Below are positions 34,021 through 43,954 of a stretch of DNA of 64,000 nucleotides, one piece after another (positions within the stretch are counted from its first letter, which is position 1; each line of letters starts with the position of its first letter). Both the position numbers and the translations under genes were made by a program. The DNA is taken from the NCBI RefSeq assembly GCF_014673495.1, contig NZ_CP051007.1, positions 156,611 to 220,610 on the forward strand. The letters are read 5' to 3'. This stretch comes from Streptomyces griseofuscus (GTDB lineage: Bacteria > Actinomycetota > Actinomycetes > Streptomycetales > Streptomycetaceae). The notes beneath the pieces were generated by a model. That model searched no databases. It was not told the origin of the DNA and saw only the letters and a list, made by a program, of their open reading frames with translations.

Positions 34021-34858
34021 CAAAGAAGAAGGGCCTCTTGGTAGCACGCGGATGTCGAGTCCAGCGAGGAGCAAGAGGCCCTGTTGTCGAAGTGTCGCGT
34101 GGTCATGGTTGCCGGGTCCAGTCCGGCCACTCCTGGGTGTGACTGTCTCGCCCACAGGTTCGGGAACGCGGCCGACCGGCCGGAGCGCCGGCCCCGGTAC
34201 GGCTCGGACATGAGCGATGACGAGTGGGCCCTGGTGCGGGATCTGCTGCCGGTTCCGGGATGGCCGGCCGGGGCGGGCGGCCCGAGGGCTACTGCCACCG
34301 ACAGATGATCGACGCGATCCGCTACCTCGTCGACAACGGCATCAAGTGGCGCGCTATGCCCTCGGACTTCCCACCCTGGCCACGGGTGTACGTCTTCTTC
34401 GCCCGCTGGCGGGACACGGGGCTGATCGCCGAGCTGCACGACCGGCTACGCGGTTCCGTCCGCAGGGCTGAGGGCCGTGATGAGGAGCCGAGTGCGGCGG
34501 TCATCGACTCGCAGTCGGTGAAGGCAGATGCCACCGTCGCCTTCACCTCGCGGGGCTTCGACGCCGGGAGGAAGATCAATGGACGCAGGCGGCACCTGCT
34601 CACCGACACCCTCGGACTGCTGCTGTCCGTGCGGGTCACGCCGGCGTCCGCGACCGACCGGGACGCCGCCCGGACCCTGCTGCCGGCGGCGACGGGCTGC
34701 TTCCGGCGGCTGTCACGGGTCTGGGCCGACGGCGGCTACACCGGCCACCTCGTCGACTGGGCCACCGCGCACCTCGGTCTCGTCCCGGACGTCGTCCGTC
34801 GCAGTGACGACGTCCAGGCTTTCAAAGTCCGGTCCGCGGACATCCCGACCGGTTGACG
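34021..34858 (+). mobile_element. IS5-family element, 5' part
   Basis: A left-end region with an 11-base inverted repeat (34030-34040 and 34072-34082, arm AGGGCCTCTTG) precedes a broken transposase gene. The 3' end and right terminus are missing; sequence after 34858 is unrelated. Confidence 0.6.
34108..34858 (+). pseudogene. IS5-family transposase, frameshifted and truncated
   Basis: The first frame encodes MSDDEWALVRDLLPVPGWPA; around 34280 the family continues one frame over as RQMIDAIRYLVDNGIKWRAM, AAVIDSQSVKADATVAFTSR and GRRRHLLTDTLGLLLSVRVT and VWADGGYTGHLVDW. One missing G in the run near 34280 explains the shift; some IS5 groups use programmed frameshifting there. The C-terminus with the last catalytic Glu is gone. 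Confidence 0.75.
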
Positions 34859-35081
34859 GCCGCGGACATGAGCCGCCTCCGCCTTTGCCGACCGCCTCGC
34901 TGCCGACCTGCACGTGACGGCTGCCTTCGCGCGCGTTCTGCACGAGAGGCCGGACGACCCGCATGCCGCGCCGCCTCCTGAGACATCGGCACCAAAGACC
35001 GGCACCGGCGGAACAGCGGGTTCGTTCGCATCGAGCGAACCCTGGTGGAAGAAGCCGCCGAGGACTCTGAGCCGGTCGCCC

Positions 35082-35580
35082 TCACTCGGCGGCCACCGTC
35101 GCCTGCGACGCGCCCGGGCGCATGCCTGTCGCTGTGCGGAAGAACACCGAGAAGTTGGATGCGTCGGGGAAACCGAGTACGTCGGCGCAGCGGGCGGCGG
35201 TCAGGCGGGCGTGTGCGAGGAGCCGTTTGGCCTCCAGGACGATCCGTTCGACGATGTACGCCTTCGCGGTGCGGCCGGTGGCCTGCTGCACCGCTCGTGA
35301 GAGGGTGCGGGGCGCGTATCCCAGCGCACGGGCGTAGTAGCCGGCGTCGTGGTGCTGCCGGGAGTGCGCTTCGACGCTGGAGCGGAACAATCGGAACGCC
35401 TGAGGGGTGAGCCGTGCTTCGGCGTACACCGGGTGCGGCCGGGTGATGAGTGCGGAGAGCAGGATTTCGGGCAGCTGTGTCCGGGAGTCACTGGGCGGGG
35501 CGGATGCTTCGAGGAGGAGATGGCTGCGCGCCGTGTCGACGAAGGGCCAGTCGGCGTCGGGGATGCTCCAGTGCGCGAGG
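35082..35580 (-). pseudogene. AraC-family regulator, N-terminus replaced
   Basis: The C-terminal part is clear: TPQAFRLFRSSVEAHSRQHH, ALGYAPRTLSRAVQQATGRT, AYIVERIVLEAKRLLAHARL and CADVLGFPDASNFSVFFRTA, an AraC double helix-turn-helix. The open frame continues upstream over an antisense piece of an IS256-type gene, so the natural N-terminus is lost by insertion or deletion at about 35590. Confidence 0.65.
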
Positions 35581-35585
35581 GGCAC

Positions 35586-35690
35586 CGCCGCCCGACGAAG
35601 CGCTGGAAGGCACCCTTGAACGCCTTCCAGATCGCCTTCGAAGGACGCTCCCCCCACCACCAGCAACTGACTCAACAACCAAGATCAGCC
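35586..35690 (+). pseudogene. IS256-family transposase, C-terminal scrap
   Basis: TKRWKAPLNAFQIAFEGR resembles the end of the IS256-type transposase at 30.8 kb (RWKTALNAFDITFDGR). Only about 30 residues remain. It marks the site where the neighbouring AraC gene was cut. Confidence 0.55.
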
Positions 35691-35748
35691 CTTGATCGGA
35701 CAGAGTTTCCGACGGTGGCGGGCCGTACGCGGTCGGTCGTGGTGTGGG

Positions 35749-36264
35749 TCAGGCGCCGGGCTGGACGGGGCCGATCTGGGTGCCGAAGTCGACGGACAGC
35801 TTGCCGTCGGCTTCCTGGTCACCCGGGATGATTCCGCCGCCGGGGGTGCGGAGGGTGAAGACGGCGCGGTTGGCGGTCGCGCCCTTGGAGGTGTTGGGCA
35901 CCTGGATGTCGAAGTGGACCGGGTGGCCGGGGCCGAAGGTCACCTTGGTGTTCTGCGCGCCGTACGGCTTCGCGGTGATGCCCTTGAGGGAGCCGTTGTC
36001 GTAGAACTTCACGTCGCGGGGGGAGCCGGCCAGCTGGCAGGCGCTGGTCTTGGGGGCCGCGGTCAGCGTGACGCGGTAGTGGCGGTGCCCGGAGCTGGCG
36101 GTGTCCGGCGTGATCTTCGTCTTGAGGTTGGCGGGGCGGCACGAGGACGGCGCACCGGAGCCGGCCGGGTGCGCGGTGGCGGACGCCTGCGCGACACCCG
36201 TGCCGGCGATTCCCGCCAGTGCAACGCCGGCGACTGCCATCACGAACTTGGTGGACTTGGTCAT
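35749..36264 (-). CDS. Secreted DUF4232-like protein
   Basis: 171 residues from ATG 36264 with GGAGAG upstream. Signal peptide MTKSTKFVMAVAGVALAGIA with AQASA cleavage. The mature part (SACQLAGSPRDVKFYDNG, VTFGPGHPVHFDIQVPNTSK) follows the beta-rich pattern of DUF4232 exported proteins, with a Cys pair. Exported or cell-wall location; function unknown. Confidence 0.7.
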   Translation of the reverse strand: MTKSTKFVMAVAGVALAGIAGTGVAQASATAHPAGSGAPSSCRPANLKTKITPDTASSGHRHYRVTLTAAPKTSACQLAGSPRDVKFYDNGSLKGITAKPYGAQNTKVTFGPGHPVHFDIQVPNTSKGATANRAVFTLRTPGGGIIPGDQEADGKLSVDFGTQIGPVQPGA

Positions 36265-36496
36265 GGTCGACTCTCCGTGTCTCGCTGTCGTACGTGGGGC
36301 CGCCGCCCCGGACTCCTGACACCACGAAGCCTGCCGATTCCGTTCGTTATGGGTGTCACGGCGATGCAACGCCTTCGCCACAGCGACCGGAGCGCTGCCT
36401 GCGGTCCGTCACCGCGCCGGTGCCGGTCGGGGACGGCGCCGACGAGGGCGGCGGACCGCTGACGGGCGGGTGCGGTCAGGCCGCTTATGCGGCGGG

Positions 36497-37759
36497 TCAG
36501 CGTCTTGGGCCGTGGTGGTAGACCAGGCCGGGCCGTGTTCCTCCGCTACTGGCGAGCAGTTGGGGGATGGTGACGAAGGTGTAGCCGCGATTGGCCAGGT
36601 CTGTGAGGATGAGTGGGAGCGCTTTGGGCGTGCGCGCGTACCGGTCGTGCAGAGAGACGATGTCGCCGGGGCGCATTCGATTGATGACACGCCGCTCGAT
36701 GGCCTGGGGGGTGATTTTCTTCCAATCCTGTGGATCCAGACTCCACATGATCACGGCGAGTCCTGTCTGTCCGGCCACGCGGCTGACACGCGTGTTGTAA
36801 GCACCGAACGGCGGGCGCAGCAGCGTCGGCCGGCGGCCGACGACCGAGACGACGTCGTTGGCCGCCCCATCGAGTTCGAGGCGGATACGGGCGGAGGAGA
36901 GGGCTGTGAGGTGGGGGTGGGTGACGGTGTGGTCGCCGATCGCGTCACCGTCGTGCTGCTCGCGCCGGACGATGGCCGGCCGTTGCAAGGCGTGGGGACC
37001 GATCACGAAGAACGTTGCCACCGCGTGGTGTGCTTCCAGCAGGTGCAGGATGGAGGGCGTGTACTGGGTGGGGCCGTCGTCGAATGTCAGCGCCACACAC
37101 CGGACAACGGTGCAGTCAGGTCCAGAAGAAGCGGGAGTAGCGGCGTCAGCGACCGTGGCCGGGGAACCTGCAGTTGCAAGCAGGGCCGCCGCAGTGGCGC
37201 AGGTGGCCCGCAGTCCTCTGTGGCGCGGGCGTTCGGATCCTGCGGACCGCCCTGGCCGAGCCGGCGGAATCCGGTGACCACCATGGCGATCTCCGTCGCG
37301 CCGAGTGCGGCGGTGCTTGTGCGACAGCCTGTTCACCAGGCGGAACCGCTGCCCCAGATCGGCGCTGTCTGCGGCAGGGCAGACCGGGGCGGCGGAGGCC
37401 ACTGGCCGAAGAGCCCCTGTGATCGAGGCTGCCGCGGTGAGAGCCATAGCCACGCATCGCAGGCCGCGAGGACACCTGGCCGACAACCGCCGGACCAGGA
37501 CGGCGGCCAGCACCAGAAGCCCACAGCCAGCGGCGATGGCACCTGCGCGGAACAGAAAAGCGGACGGCCTGCCCGCGAGGCACAGTTCGCTGAGACGTGC
37601 ACGGAAGCAGGCTTCCAGCGCGAACGAGCTGTAGACCACTGAACCGATCGTCCCGACGACAACACCGAGCCGAAAGGCATTAGGCTGCTGCGAATCGCTC
37701 GCATGTACGTGCAACGTCGTCCTTACCCGCTTAGCGCAAGGCCACCAAAGATCAAACAA
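36497..37759 (-). CDS. Polysaccharide deacetylase, fused in frame to a truncated membrane protein
   Basis: 420 residues. The C-terminal ~210 are a NodB domain: VALTFDDGPTQYTP with the catalytic Asp pair, IGDHTVTHPHLT with the zinc His, LRPPFGAY, MWSLDPQDW and PGDIVSLHD. Ahead of it lies a likely signal region (LRATCATAAALLATAGSPAT). The first ~110 residues have three hydrophobic stretches (LGVVVGTIGSVVYSSFALEA, AGAIAAGCGLLVLAAVLV, VAMALTAAASITGALRPVA) resembling a DUF998-type membrane protein cut short. No start codon with ribosome site was found just before the deacetylase signal region, so a true fusion or an unusual start are both possible. Confidence 0.7.
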   Translation of the reverse strand: MFDLWWPCAKRVRTTLHVHASDSQQPNAFRLGVVVGTIGSVVYSSFALEACFRARLSELCLAGRPSAFLFRAGAIAAGCGLLVLAAVLVRRLSARCPRGLRCVAMALTAAASITGALRPVASAAPVCPAADSADLGQRFRLVNRLSHKHRRTRRDGDRHGGHRIPPARPGRSAGSERPRHRGLRATCATAAALLATAGSPATVADAATPASSGPDCTVVRCVALTFDDGPTQYTPSILHLLEAHHAVATFFVIGPHALQRPAIVRREQHDGDAIGDHTVTHPHLTALSSARIRLELDGAANDVVSVVGRRPTLLRPPFGAYNTRVSRVAGQTGLAVIMWSLDPQDWKKITPQAIERRVINRMRPGDIVSLHDRYARTPKALPLILTDLANRGYTFVTIPQLLASSGGTRPGLVYHHGPRR

Positions 37760-37974
37760 CGTGCCCTCGGGTACTGCCTTGATTGCTCCTTTTCAGCATG
37801 GACTGCCGGTATGCGCCCCGCTAGCTCGGGGCGCACACCTTGCTGTCGCCAGTGGGGACCAGCGGCCGCCGTGGTCACGTCCGTGGGCATCAAGTGGTGC
37901 AGTGAAACCGGCTCCTCGGAGCGGTTTCACCGTGGCCCTGGGCCGACGGGCGCTCTGGCTGATCACGGGACGGC

Positions 37975-38170
37975 CCTTGCCTCGACCGGGCGCGCAGCGC
38001 GCCGGCCGCTCCAGCTCTGGGGCGCGAGCGAGGTCGCACTGAGCGCAGTCATGGTTACGGTCCTCTTCGGAGACCCGCTGACCGCGTTGACGGGTCTGGG
38101 TCTGGTCGTGATCGTCGCCGGCGTGCTCTGCGTCGAGTTGGACTCGCAGGCCGCCTACGGCCGCCAGACG
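37975..38170 (+). pseudogene. SMR-type small multidrug transporter, C-terminal fragment
   Basis: GASEVALSAVMVTVLFGDPL followed by TGLGLVVIVAGVLCVELDSQ matches the last two membrane helices of SMR/SugE proteins. Upstream sequence lacks the first helices and a start. A remnant in an otherwise gene-free 37760-38320 stretch. Confidence 0.55.
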
Positions 38171-38327
38171 TCCGGACAGAAAGAGCCCTGTCGCTGTGGA
38201 TGTCCTCTCAAGGGGCCGGCAGCAGGTGGTGCGCGGCGACTGCCGCCGACTACGCCGGCGCCTGCACGGCCTGGCGGAGAACGGCGGGCAGATCCCGGGC
38301 GGGGACAGGCTGCGTAACCTGACGCCC

Positions 38328-39205
38328 ATGAGTCTGAAGGCCGCCGCCCGCGAGCTGGGGCGGCCGGTGGGGGAGATGGGCGACCCGGCCCGCGGCGCGG
38401 GCCGCACGGGCGCCTCCCACCCGATGACGGTCAACGAGGCCGTACTCGCCCTGCTGCGCCCGAAGCCGGACCTCGCCAGCTCGCCAGCGAGTCGGCCGAT
38501 GTCCGCGGCGTCGCGTGGGCCGTGTTCGACGCTCCCGCCGGACTGGGCGCCATCGCCTCCTGCGCGACCGAGGTGGCGCTGCCCGCGACGGGCACCTGGT
38601 CCAACCCCGGCAAGGGTGGCGCCCAGGCGGACATCGTCATCACCGCGTCCGAGGAGGGGGTGCCGCCTTTGTTCGTGGAGATCGACAACTGCTTCGAGTC
38701 CGCGCAGGTCCTCGCCGCCTAGATCGACAAGTACATGCGGTTTGGCCAGCGGTAGGTGATGGCCGTCGACGGCAAGGAGCGGGCGATGTGGCGACCCGCT
38801 GGTGGGTGCCCGACGGGCGCCACGGCGACCAGCCGCACCCGCCGCTGCTGCTCGTCTTCAACCGGATCGGCCCGCGCAACCCGGGCACCGTCATCGCGCA
38901 GCTGGCCGAGCCGACCGAGCGGCACTGGAAGGGCACCGCTTACTACGGCGGCTTCCACATGCACGACGGCAAGCTGCCCATCGTCGTCACCGGCATGAAG
39001 CAGCTGAAGGGGCACGGCCCGGCCGGAGTGGTCTTCCGGCGCTTCGGCCGGCCGCAGAACCAGACGCTCCTCGAGGCGATCGGCAATCCGCGCCGCGAGG
39101 CCCGCGACGCCCGTCAGCAGGCCGAGTACGCCGCCCGCCAGCGGGAGCACCAGGAGGAGCTGCGCCGCATCGCCGTACAGCACAAGGCCGAGCGGGAGGC
39201 CCGCA
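38328..39205 (+). pseudogene. Replication-relaxation-like protein, broken and truncated
   Basis: Frames change several times, but the order is clear: MSLKAAARELGRPVGEMG and MTVNEAVLALLRPKPDL, then QADIVITASEEGVPPLFVEI with DNCFESAQVLAA, two stops near 38720 and 38753, then IAQLAEPTERHWKGTAYYGG, FHMHDGKLPIVVTGMKQLKG, FRRFGRPQNQTLLEAIGNP and EYAARQREHQEELRRIA. This fits the replic_relax family of conjugative elements, whose members aid relaxases at nicking. The C-terminus is lost at ~39205 where unrelated DNA joins. A second copy is at 57.9 kb. Confidence 0.7.
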
Positions 39206-39697
39206 GTGCCGCCGGTGCAGGTCTGCCACCACAGCATCCCGGTCCTCGCCCGCCCGGATACGTTTCAGAGCGGCGATCTTCGCCCGGCCGGGCAGCGCGC
39301 TGAAGTGCCTGTCGGTCTCCGAGGGCTCCAACGATGCCCGGTGGGCGTTCAAATACTCGCGTTCCGCGCGCAGCGGGTCGCGGCTGAGCCATTCCTCGCC
39401 CGGCCGCTTATACGGAAGCACCGCCGGGCGGGAGCAGGCGGGAGCCGGGGCATCGCCGTCCTTCCCAGCGGTGCGGGCCGCAGGTGTCGGCGGCCGCGAG
39501 GCGGCGATCAGCCCCCTGAGCGCGTCCGTGGCGGGACCGACCGGCGCCAGGGCCCCGGCCACGGGCACACCGAGGCGTCCCAGTGATTCCACCAGCATGT
39601 CGATGGTGTCCGACGCGTCCTCTGAGGCCTGCGGACGACGCCGTGCCGGCGAGGACCGCTCCGCCATTTCATAAGAACTCGCTGCCGCCTCGTGCAC
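39206..39697 (-). CDS. Unknown plasmid protein, 3' end lost
   Basis: From 39697 (GTG) or ATG 39667. The visible part is hydrophilic: DTIDMLVESLGRLGVPVAGA, WLSRDPLRAEREYLNAHRAS and IAALKRIRAGEDRDAVVADL. Past ~39205 the frame runs antisense through the relaxation-like gene and is not genuine. No domain recognised. The helical C-terminal block looks like a DNA-binding or adaptor region. Confidence 0.4.
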
Positions 39698-40132
39698 GAC
39701 AACCTGGTGGTGAACGATTTCCCTGCCGATGGGGGCCGGTTTGCCCCAGGGGACACAGCACCAGGCCGCCTACGCATTCGCGGTCCTGCCGCAGCCACGA
39801 CCGCCGGTAGACGCCTGCACGTCCCCTTGCGGCCCTGCCTGCGCAGCCGATGCCGGGCTCCCGTCCGCACGCGGGCTTGTCGGGCCGAGGATGTGGTGAG
39901 CCGGACGGGCCCTGGCGCCCTGGCGCGGGTGATCGTCTACCGGGGCCCGTCCGGCTTCACGGGGCGCGTACCCGGCCAGGACAAGGCCACTCGGGCAGTC
40001 ACCCGGTCCGGTGAAGCGGCCCTTGCCCGCATGGTGGTGCCGGCGCCGGCGTGGCAGGGCGGTCACTGTCGGGAACACGGCCGGTGCCGGGAACCCGGTG
40101 AGCTGGATCGGCGAGATGAGGAGGTGCCTGCT

Positions 40133-41335
40133 GTGACCGGTGACGGGGACTTGGGCCTGGACGAGGTGCTGGGTGCTGCGGAGGACGCCGCTCCGGTGGA
40201 GTCGGTGGATGTGGTCGCGTCCAATCTTGAAAAGCGGTTCTCGGCGACTGACGTGTCGTTCCTGTTCGTCGACCTGCTCGGGCAGGAGGTCGTGCGGCTA
40301 CCCAGGGCCGGTCGGGCGGGCCAGCCACGCGATCGGGCCGACAGGTTCGATCTGGTGGGCAGCGTGTACGACCGGGTCCTGCGCTCGCAGCGTCTGCACC
40401 AGGAGGACGACGGTGAGGGGGGCTGCCGACTGGTGGCGCCGGTGACCAACCGCGGCGACTGCCTCGGCGTCCTGGAGATGGTCGTTCCCGAAGCCGACGA
40501 TGCGGTGCGCGAGGCGGTGTCGCAGACCGCGCACGCACTCGCCTACATCGTGGTCACCGACCGCCGCTTCACCGACCTCTACCACTGGGGGCGCCGTACC
40601 ACCGAGGTGAGTCTGGCGGCGGAGATCCAGCACCAGCTGCTGCCGACGGCGCCCTGCTGCGAGGCCGCACAGTTCACCCTGGCCTGCGGCCTGGTACCGG
40701 CGGACGACATCGGCGGCGACACCTACGACTACGCCCTCGACCAGAACCTCCTGCACCTGTCGATCACCGACGCCATGGGCCACGACACCGATTCCGCGCT
40801 GCTGGCCACGCTCACCGTCAACGCCCTGCGCGGAGCCCGCCGCGCCGGCCACAGCATCCTCGAGCAGGCCTACACCGCCCACCGGGCCATCACCGCCCGT
40901 ACCCGCGGCCTGATCACCGGGCAGCTCCTGCGCGTCCGGCTGGACACCGGCGCCTGCGAACTCGTCAACGCCGGCCACCCCTGGCCCCTGCGGCTGCGGG
41001 GTGCCCGGGTGGAGGAGGTGGCCGTCGAGGTGAACATGCCTTTCGGCGTGCCGGCCCCGGTCACCTACCAGGTGCAGCAGCTGCGTCTGGAACCCGGCGA
41101 CCGCCTGATGCTGCTGACCGACGGGATGTGCGAACGCGCCGCCGCCTCTGTCGACCTGGCCGCCATCATGCACGCAACCCGTGCCGAGCATCCTCGCGAA
41201 GTGGTCCGGGCTTTGACTTCAGCGGTCTTCGATGCCTGCGGAGGGTCTCTGCCCGACGACGCGACCACGATGGTGCTGGACTGGCATGGCAGCCGGAGGG
41301 GACAGCGCCGTACCAGCGCCGGCTCGGATACCTGA
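40133..41335 (+). CDS. PP2C-type (SpoIIE-like) phosphatase with N-terminal GAF-like region
   Basis: 400 residues from GTG 40133, with GATGAGGAGG eight bases upstream; the longer open frame to 39692 lacks conserved sequence. Residues about 20-150 resemble a degenerate GAF sensor (VSFLFVDLLGQEVVRLPRAG, GCRLVAPVTNRGDCLGVLEM). The catalytic domain has LAAEIQHQLLPTAP, the metal Asp in PADDIGGDTYDY, DAMGHDTDSALLATL and the C-terminal DDATTMVL. Members usually act on anti-anti-sigma factors. No kinase or anti-sigma partner is adjacent. Confidence 0.85.
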   Translation: MTGDGDLGLDEVLGAAEDAAPVESVDVVASNLEKRFSATDVSFLFVDLLGQEVVRLPRAGRAGQPRDRADRFDLVGSVYDRVLRSQRLHQEDDGEGGCRLVAPVTNRGDCLGVLEMVVPEADDAVREAVSQTAHALAYIVVTDRRFTDLYHWGRRTTEVSLAAEIQHQLLPTAPCCEAAQFTLACGLVPADDIGGDTYDYALDQNLLHLSITDAMGHDTDSALLATLTVNALRGARRAGHSILEQAYTAHRAITARTRGLITGQLLRVRLDTGACELVNAGHPWPLRLRGARVEEVAVEVNMPFGVPAPVTYQVQQLRLEPGDRLMLLTDGMCERAAASVDLAAIMHATRAEHPREVVRALTSAVFDACGGSLPDDATTMVLDWHGSRRGQRRTSAGSDT

Positions 41336-41487
41336 GTGGCTTCACGACTTCGAGTAATGACGGCGCTGACCTCAGTGGGGACCATCGCGCAGACCAGCAG
41401 GTGACCAGCGTCTCCACGGAATCCGGAGCGGTAATCTCAGGTCATGGTCATGCGTGGGACTGAACCGCTCCGGGATCGGTGGAGGCT

Positions 41488-42381
41488 CTATGCGCTGACT
41501 CCAGCCGCCGGTTGGGGCTGGTGTTGAGCGTAGTGGTTGGTCTCGTGCTCGTGGGGCGGGATGTCTCCGATCGCGGTGTGGAGGCGCTGGTTGTTGAACC
41601 AGTCGACCCATTCCGCGGTGCCGAGTTCGACGTCGGCGAGGCCGTGCCAGGGCCTGCGGGGCTTGATCAGCTCGGTCTTGTAGAGGCCGATCTGGGATTC
41701 CATGAGCGCGTTGTCCAGGGCGTCGCCGACAGTGCCGATCGAGGCATCGGTACCCGCCTCGATCAAGTGCGCGGTGAACGCGAAAGACGTGTATTGGCTG
41801 CCTGCATCCGAATGATGAACCAGCCCCGGGCCAGCGGGAGTTCCGGCGCGGTCGCGGCGCCACAGAGCCATGTCGAGGGCGTCGAGGACGAGCTTGGCCC
41901 GCTTGCTGGTGGCGGCGGACCAGCCCACGATCGCCCGGGAGAACACGTCCACGACGAACGCGACGTAGACGATCCCGGACCAGGTGGCGACATAGGTGAA
42001 GTCCGCGACCCATCTTTCGTTCGGCCGGGACGCCGTGAAATCGCGTTGCAGCAGGTCACCTGCCCGATCATGGCCGTCGTCCCGGATGGTGGTGCGGATC
42101 TTCTTCCCTCGCCGGGCGCCCTCCAGGCCCAGGTCGCGCATCAGCCGGGCGACGGTGCAGCGGGCCACCGGTATGCCCTCGCGATGCAGTTGCCTCCAGA
42201 CTTTCCTGACCCCGTAGACGCTGAAGTTGTCCGTGTGGACTCGGCTGATCTGCGCCTTCAGTTCGGTGTCGCGGACTGTTCGGGTGCTGGGTGTGCGGTT
42301 CTTCGCCGCGTAATAGGTGCTCGTCGCGATCTTCAGTCCATGGCTGGTCAGGACTCGGCAGATCGGCTCGGCTCCGAACAC
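41488..42381 (-). CDS. IS3-family transposase OrfB (integrase core)
   Basis: 297 residues. HTH_21 region MRDLGLEGARRGKKIRTT, then rve core with PNERWVADFTYVATWSGIVY (Asp), LVHHSDAGSQYTSFAFTAHL (Asp) and ALDNALMESQIGLYKTELI (Glu), ending with VDWFNNQRLHTAIGDIPP. The DDE residues are intact. Probably made as an OrfAB fusion by -1 frameshifting upstream. Confidence 0.9.
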   Translation of the reverse strand: MFGAEPICRVLTSHGLKIATSTYYAAKNRTPSTRTVRDTELKAQISRVHTDNFSVYGVRKVWRQLHREGIPVARCTVARLMRDLGLEGARRGKKIRTTIRDDGHDRAGDLLQRDFTASRPNERWVADFTYVATWSGIVYVAFVVDVFSRAIVGWSAATSKRAKLVLDALDMALWRRDRAGTPAGPGLVHHSDAGSQYTSFAFTAHLIEAGTDASIGTVGDALDNALMESQIGLYKTELIKPRRPWHGLADVELGTAEWVDWFNNQRLHTAIGDIPPHEHETNHYAQHQPQPAAGVSA

Positions 42382-42404
42382 CTTCTTGAACTCGTCGATG
42401 AACG

Positions 42405-42731
42405 CTACGAGCGCTTCGACGGCCGGTCGAGCTCGGCCGCGAAGAAAGCCGAGGCCGCCTTGAGGATCTCGTTCGCCCGCCGCAGTTCGGCGTTCTCCGC
42501 CTTCAGGCGCTTGATCTCTGCAGCCTCGTCCGAAGTCACGCCTGGACGCTGGCCGGCATCGACCTCGGCTTTGCGGACCCAGGTCCGCGCCGTCTCAGCG
42601 GCACCGATCCCGAGCTTCGCGGCGACCGCCTTCATCGCGGCCCACTCGGTCGGGTAATTCGGGCGGACCTCCGCGACCATGCGCACCGCACGCTCACGAA
42701 GCTCAGCAGGATAGGGGGACGGACGTGCCAT
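42405..42731 (-). CDS. IS3-family transposase OrfA
   Basis: 108 residues: helix-turn-helix YPAELRERAVRMVAEVRPNY and WAAMKAVAAKLGIGAAETAR, then a leucine-zipper-like helix EIKRLKAENAELRRANEILK. It stops at ELDRPSKRS; the next frame continues as in OrfAB fusions of this group. Confidence 0.9.
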   Translation of the reverse strand: MARPSPYPAELRERAVRMVAEVRPNYPTEWAAMKAVAAKLGIGAAETARTWVRKAEVDAGQRPGVTSDEAAEIKRLKAENAELRRANEILKAASAFFAAELDRPSKRS

Positions 42732-42800
42732 GACTCGATCCTCTCAGGGAATCGAGCCTCCATCAGACCCGGAGCGGTTCAACGACCGCAGGGAGGTTGA

Positions 42801-43493
42801 GTGCCTACAACCGTTGTGGGGTTCCGGCTCGGGTCTGACAGGCAAGGCCGTCAGGTGACGGTCGTGCTGACGCAGGCTGGTGTCCTGCACCGCTGCAATG
42901 GCCCGATGGGCGCGGCCCCCAAACCGGTCAAGCCGTCCGTGCCCGTCCCCGGGGACCCCTATCCGGTTCCGCGGCAAGCAACGAGGTTCCGGGAGATCCA
43001 TGCCGAGCTGACCAAGAAGGGCTATGGCCGTGTGCTGGTCGCACCCGCCTGCGTGCGACTGGAAGTTACCGAGCACCCACTTCACGCGCACCCGTACGGA
43101 CCGAATGCCCCCGCCGCACATCCGGAGCTGCTGGAGGATTTCATCGGCCTCGCACCGTCCGCCTCTCGGGACCTCGACGAGGCGCTGCGCGATTTCTACG
43201 TGGCCATCGGTCTGCCGACACGCCCCGAGCGTCTCATCCGTCCAGGGCCGACGCCGGCAGCTCTTTCCCCTCGAGCTGACGGAGCGCTCCGCGTTCTCGC
43301 CCGCGGCTCCGCCATCACCTCCCCGAGACGCCGGTCGATCCGCTGGCGGGTCACCGCCGACGACGTACGTCTGAACGTAGGGGCTGGAGGCGAGACCCTC
43401 ACGCATGGGGAAGTCGCCGAGCTCCAGGCTGCCCTGACGGCGTGGCTCCGCCTGAACCCGGCTCCCGGCAGCGCCGCCGCCCCGAAGGGCTGA
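42801..43493 (+). CDS. Hypothetical protein (230 aa)
   Basis: From GTG 42801, GGGAGG five bases upstream, 20 bases right of the IS3 end. Blocks: VVGFRLGSDRQGRQVTVVLT, GYGRVLVAPACVRLEVTEHP and LDEALRDFYVAIGLPTRPER. No signal, membrane segment or known domain. Because the IS sits directly in front, its native promoter is probably lost or replaced. Confidence 0.6.
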   Translation: MPTTVVGFRLGSDRQGRQVTVVLTQAGVLHRCNGPMGAAPKPVKPSVPVPGDPYPVPRQATRFREIHAELTKKGYGRVLVAPACVRLEVTEHPLHAHPYGPNAPAAHPELLEDFIGLAPSASRDLDEALRDFYVAIGLPTRPERLIRPGPTPAALSPRADGALRVLARGSAITSPRRRSIRWRVTADDVRLNVGAGGETLTHGEVAELQAALTAWLRLNPAPGSAAAPKG

Positions 43494-43954
43494 TCGAAAG
43501 GAGCGTGTCGGTGGCGGCTGGGAGGCCGTCACGGCACCAACCGTCCGGCTTCGACCGCAGGGCCAACACAGCACACGGGCGTGCTCCTGCTCGCCGGGAG
43601 GCTGTCAGACATGCTTCTGAGCCTTCACGTCCCCCGAACCCGGACCTTGGGGGCGACGGGACGCTGCTGTGCGTTCATGGCGCACGGGAGCGGAGACTGG
43701 CGGCCGTCATGCCGAGGCGGTGCCGGACGCGTCCCAGGGGAGGCGGAAGGGCGCGCAGGCGTTCGTGTAGAACGGCTACATTCGGCGGGCCGGGCAGCGA
43801 GCAGCTCCTCCAGCCGCTGCGGCCGGGTGCGGGCGGTTCGGCGGCACCCGGTCGGGAGCGTCCAGGCCACGCTGAGCAGCGTCGGGCGGATGGCCGGAGG
43901 CCTCGGTCTGGGCGAGAACGAGGGTCGTGGTCGCTCCGCAGGGTCTCGGGGTTT
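43494..43954. other. No gene seen
   Basis: 460 bases between the hypothetical gene and the MurA-like gene. Frames on both strands are Arg/Gly-rich shadows. No repeats or clear promoter recognised. Confidence 0.4.

Larger units (their letters stand above)
41461..42781 (-). mobile_element. IS3-family insertion sequence, apparently complete
   Basis: 1321 bases with inverted ends: TGAACCGCTCCGGG at 41461 and its complement ending at 42781, with further matches (TGGAGGCTC) inside. Two overlapping-frame ORFs encode OrfA and OrfB. A clear 3-base target duplication is not visible at these boundaries. Confidence 0.85.

Noticed and set aside
41458..42786. Target duplication GAC at the IS3 ends
   Set aside because: GAC occurs on both sides only if the right end is shifted two bases past the inverted repeat, so it is not convincing.
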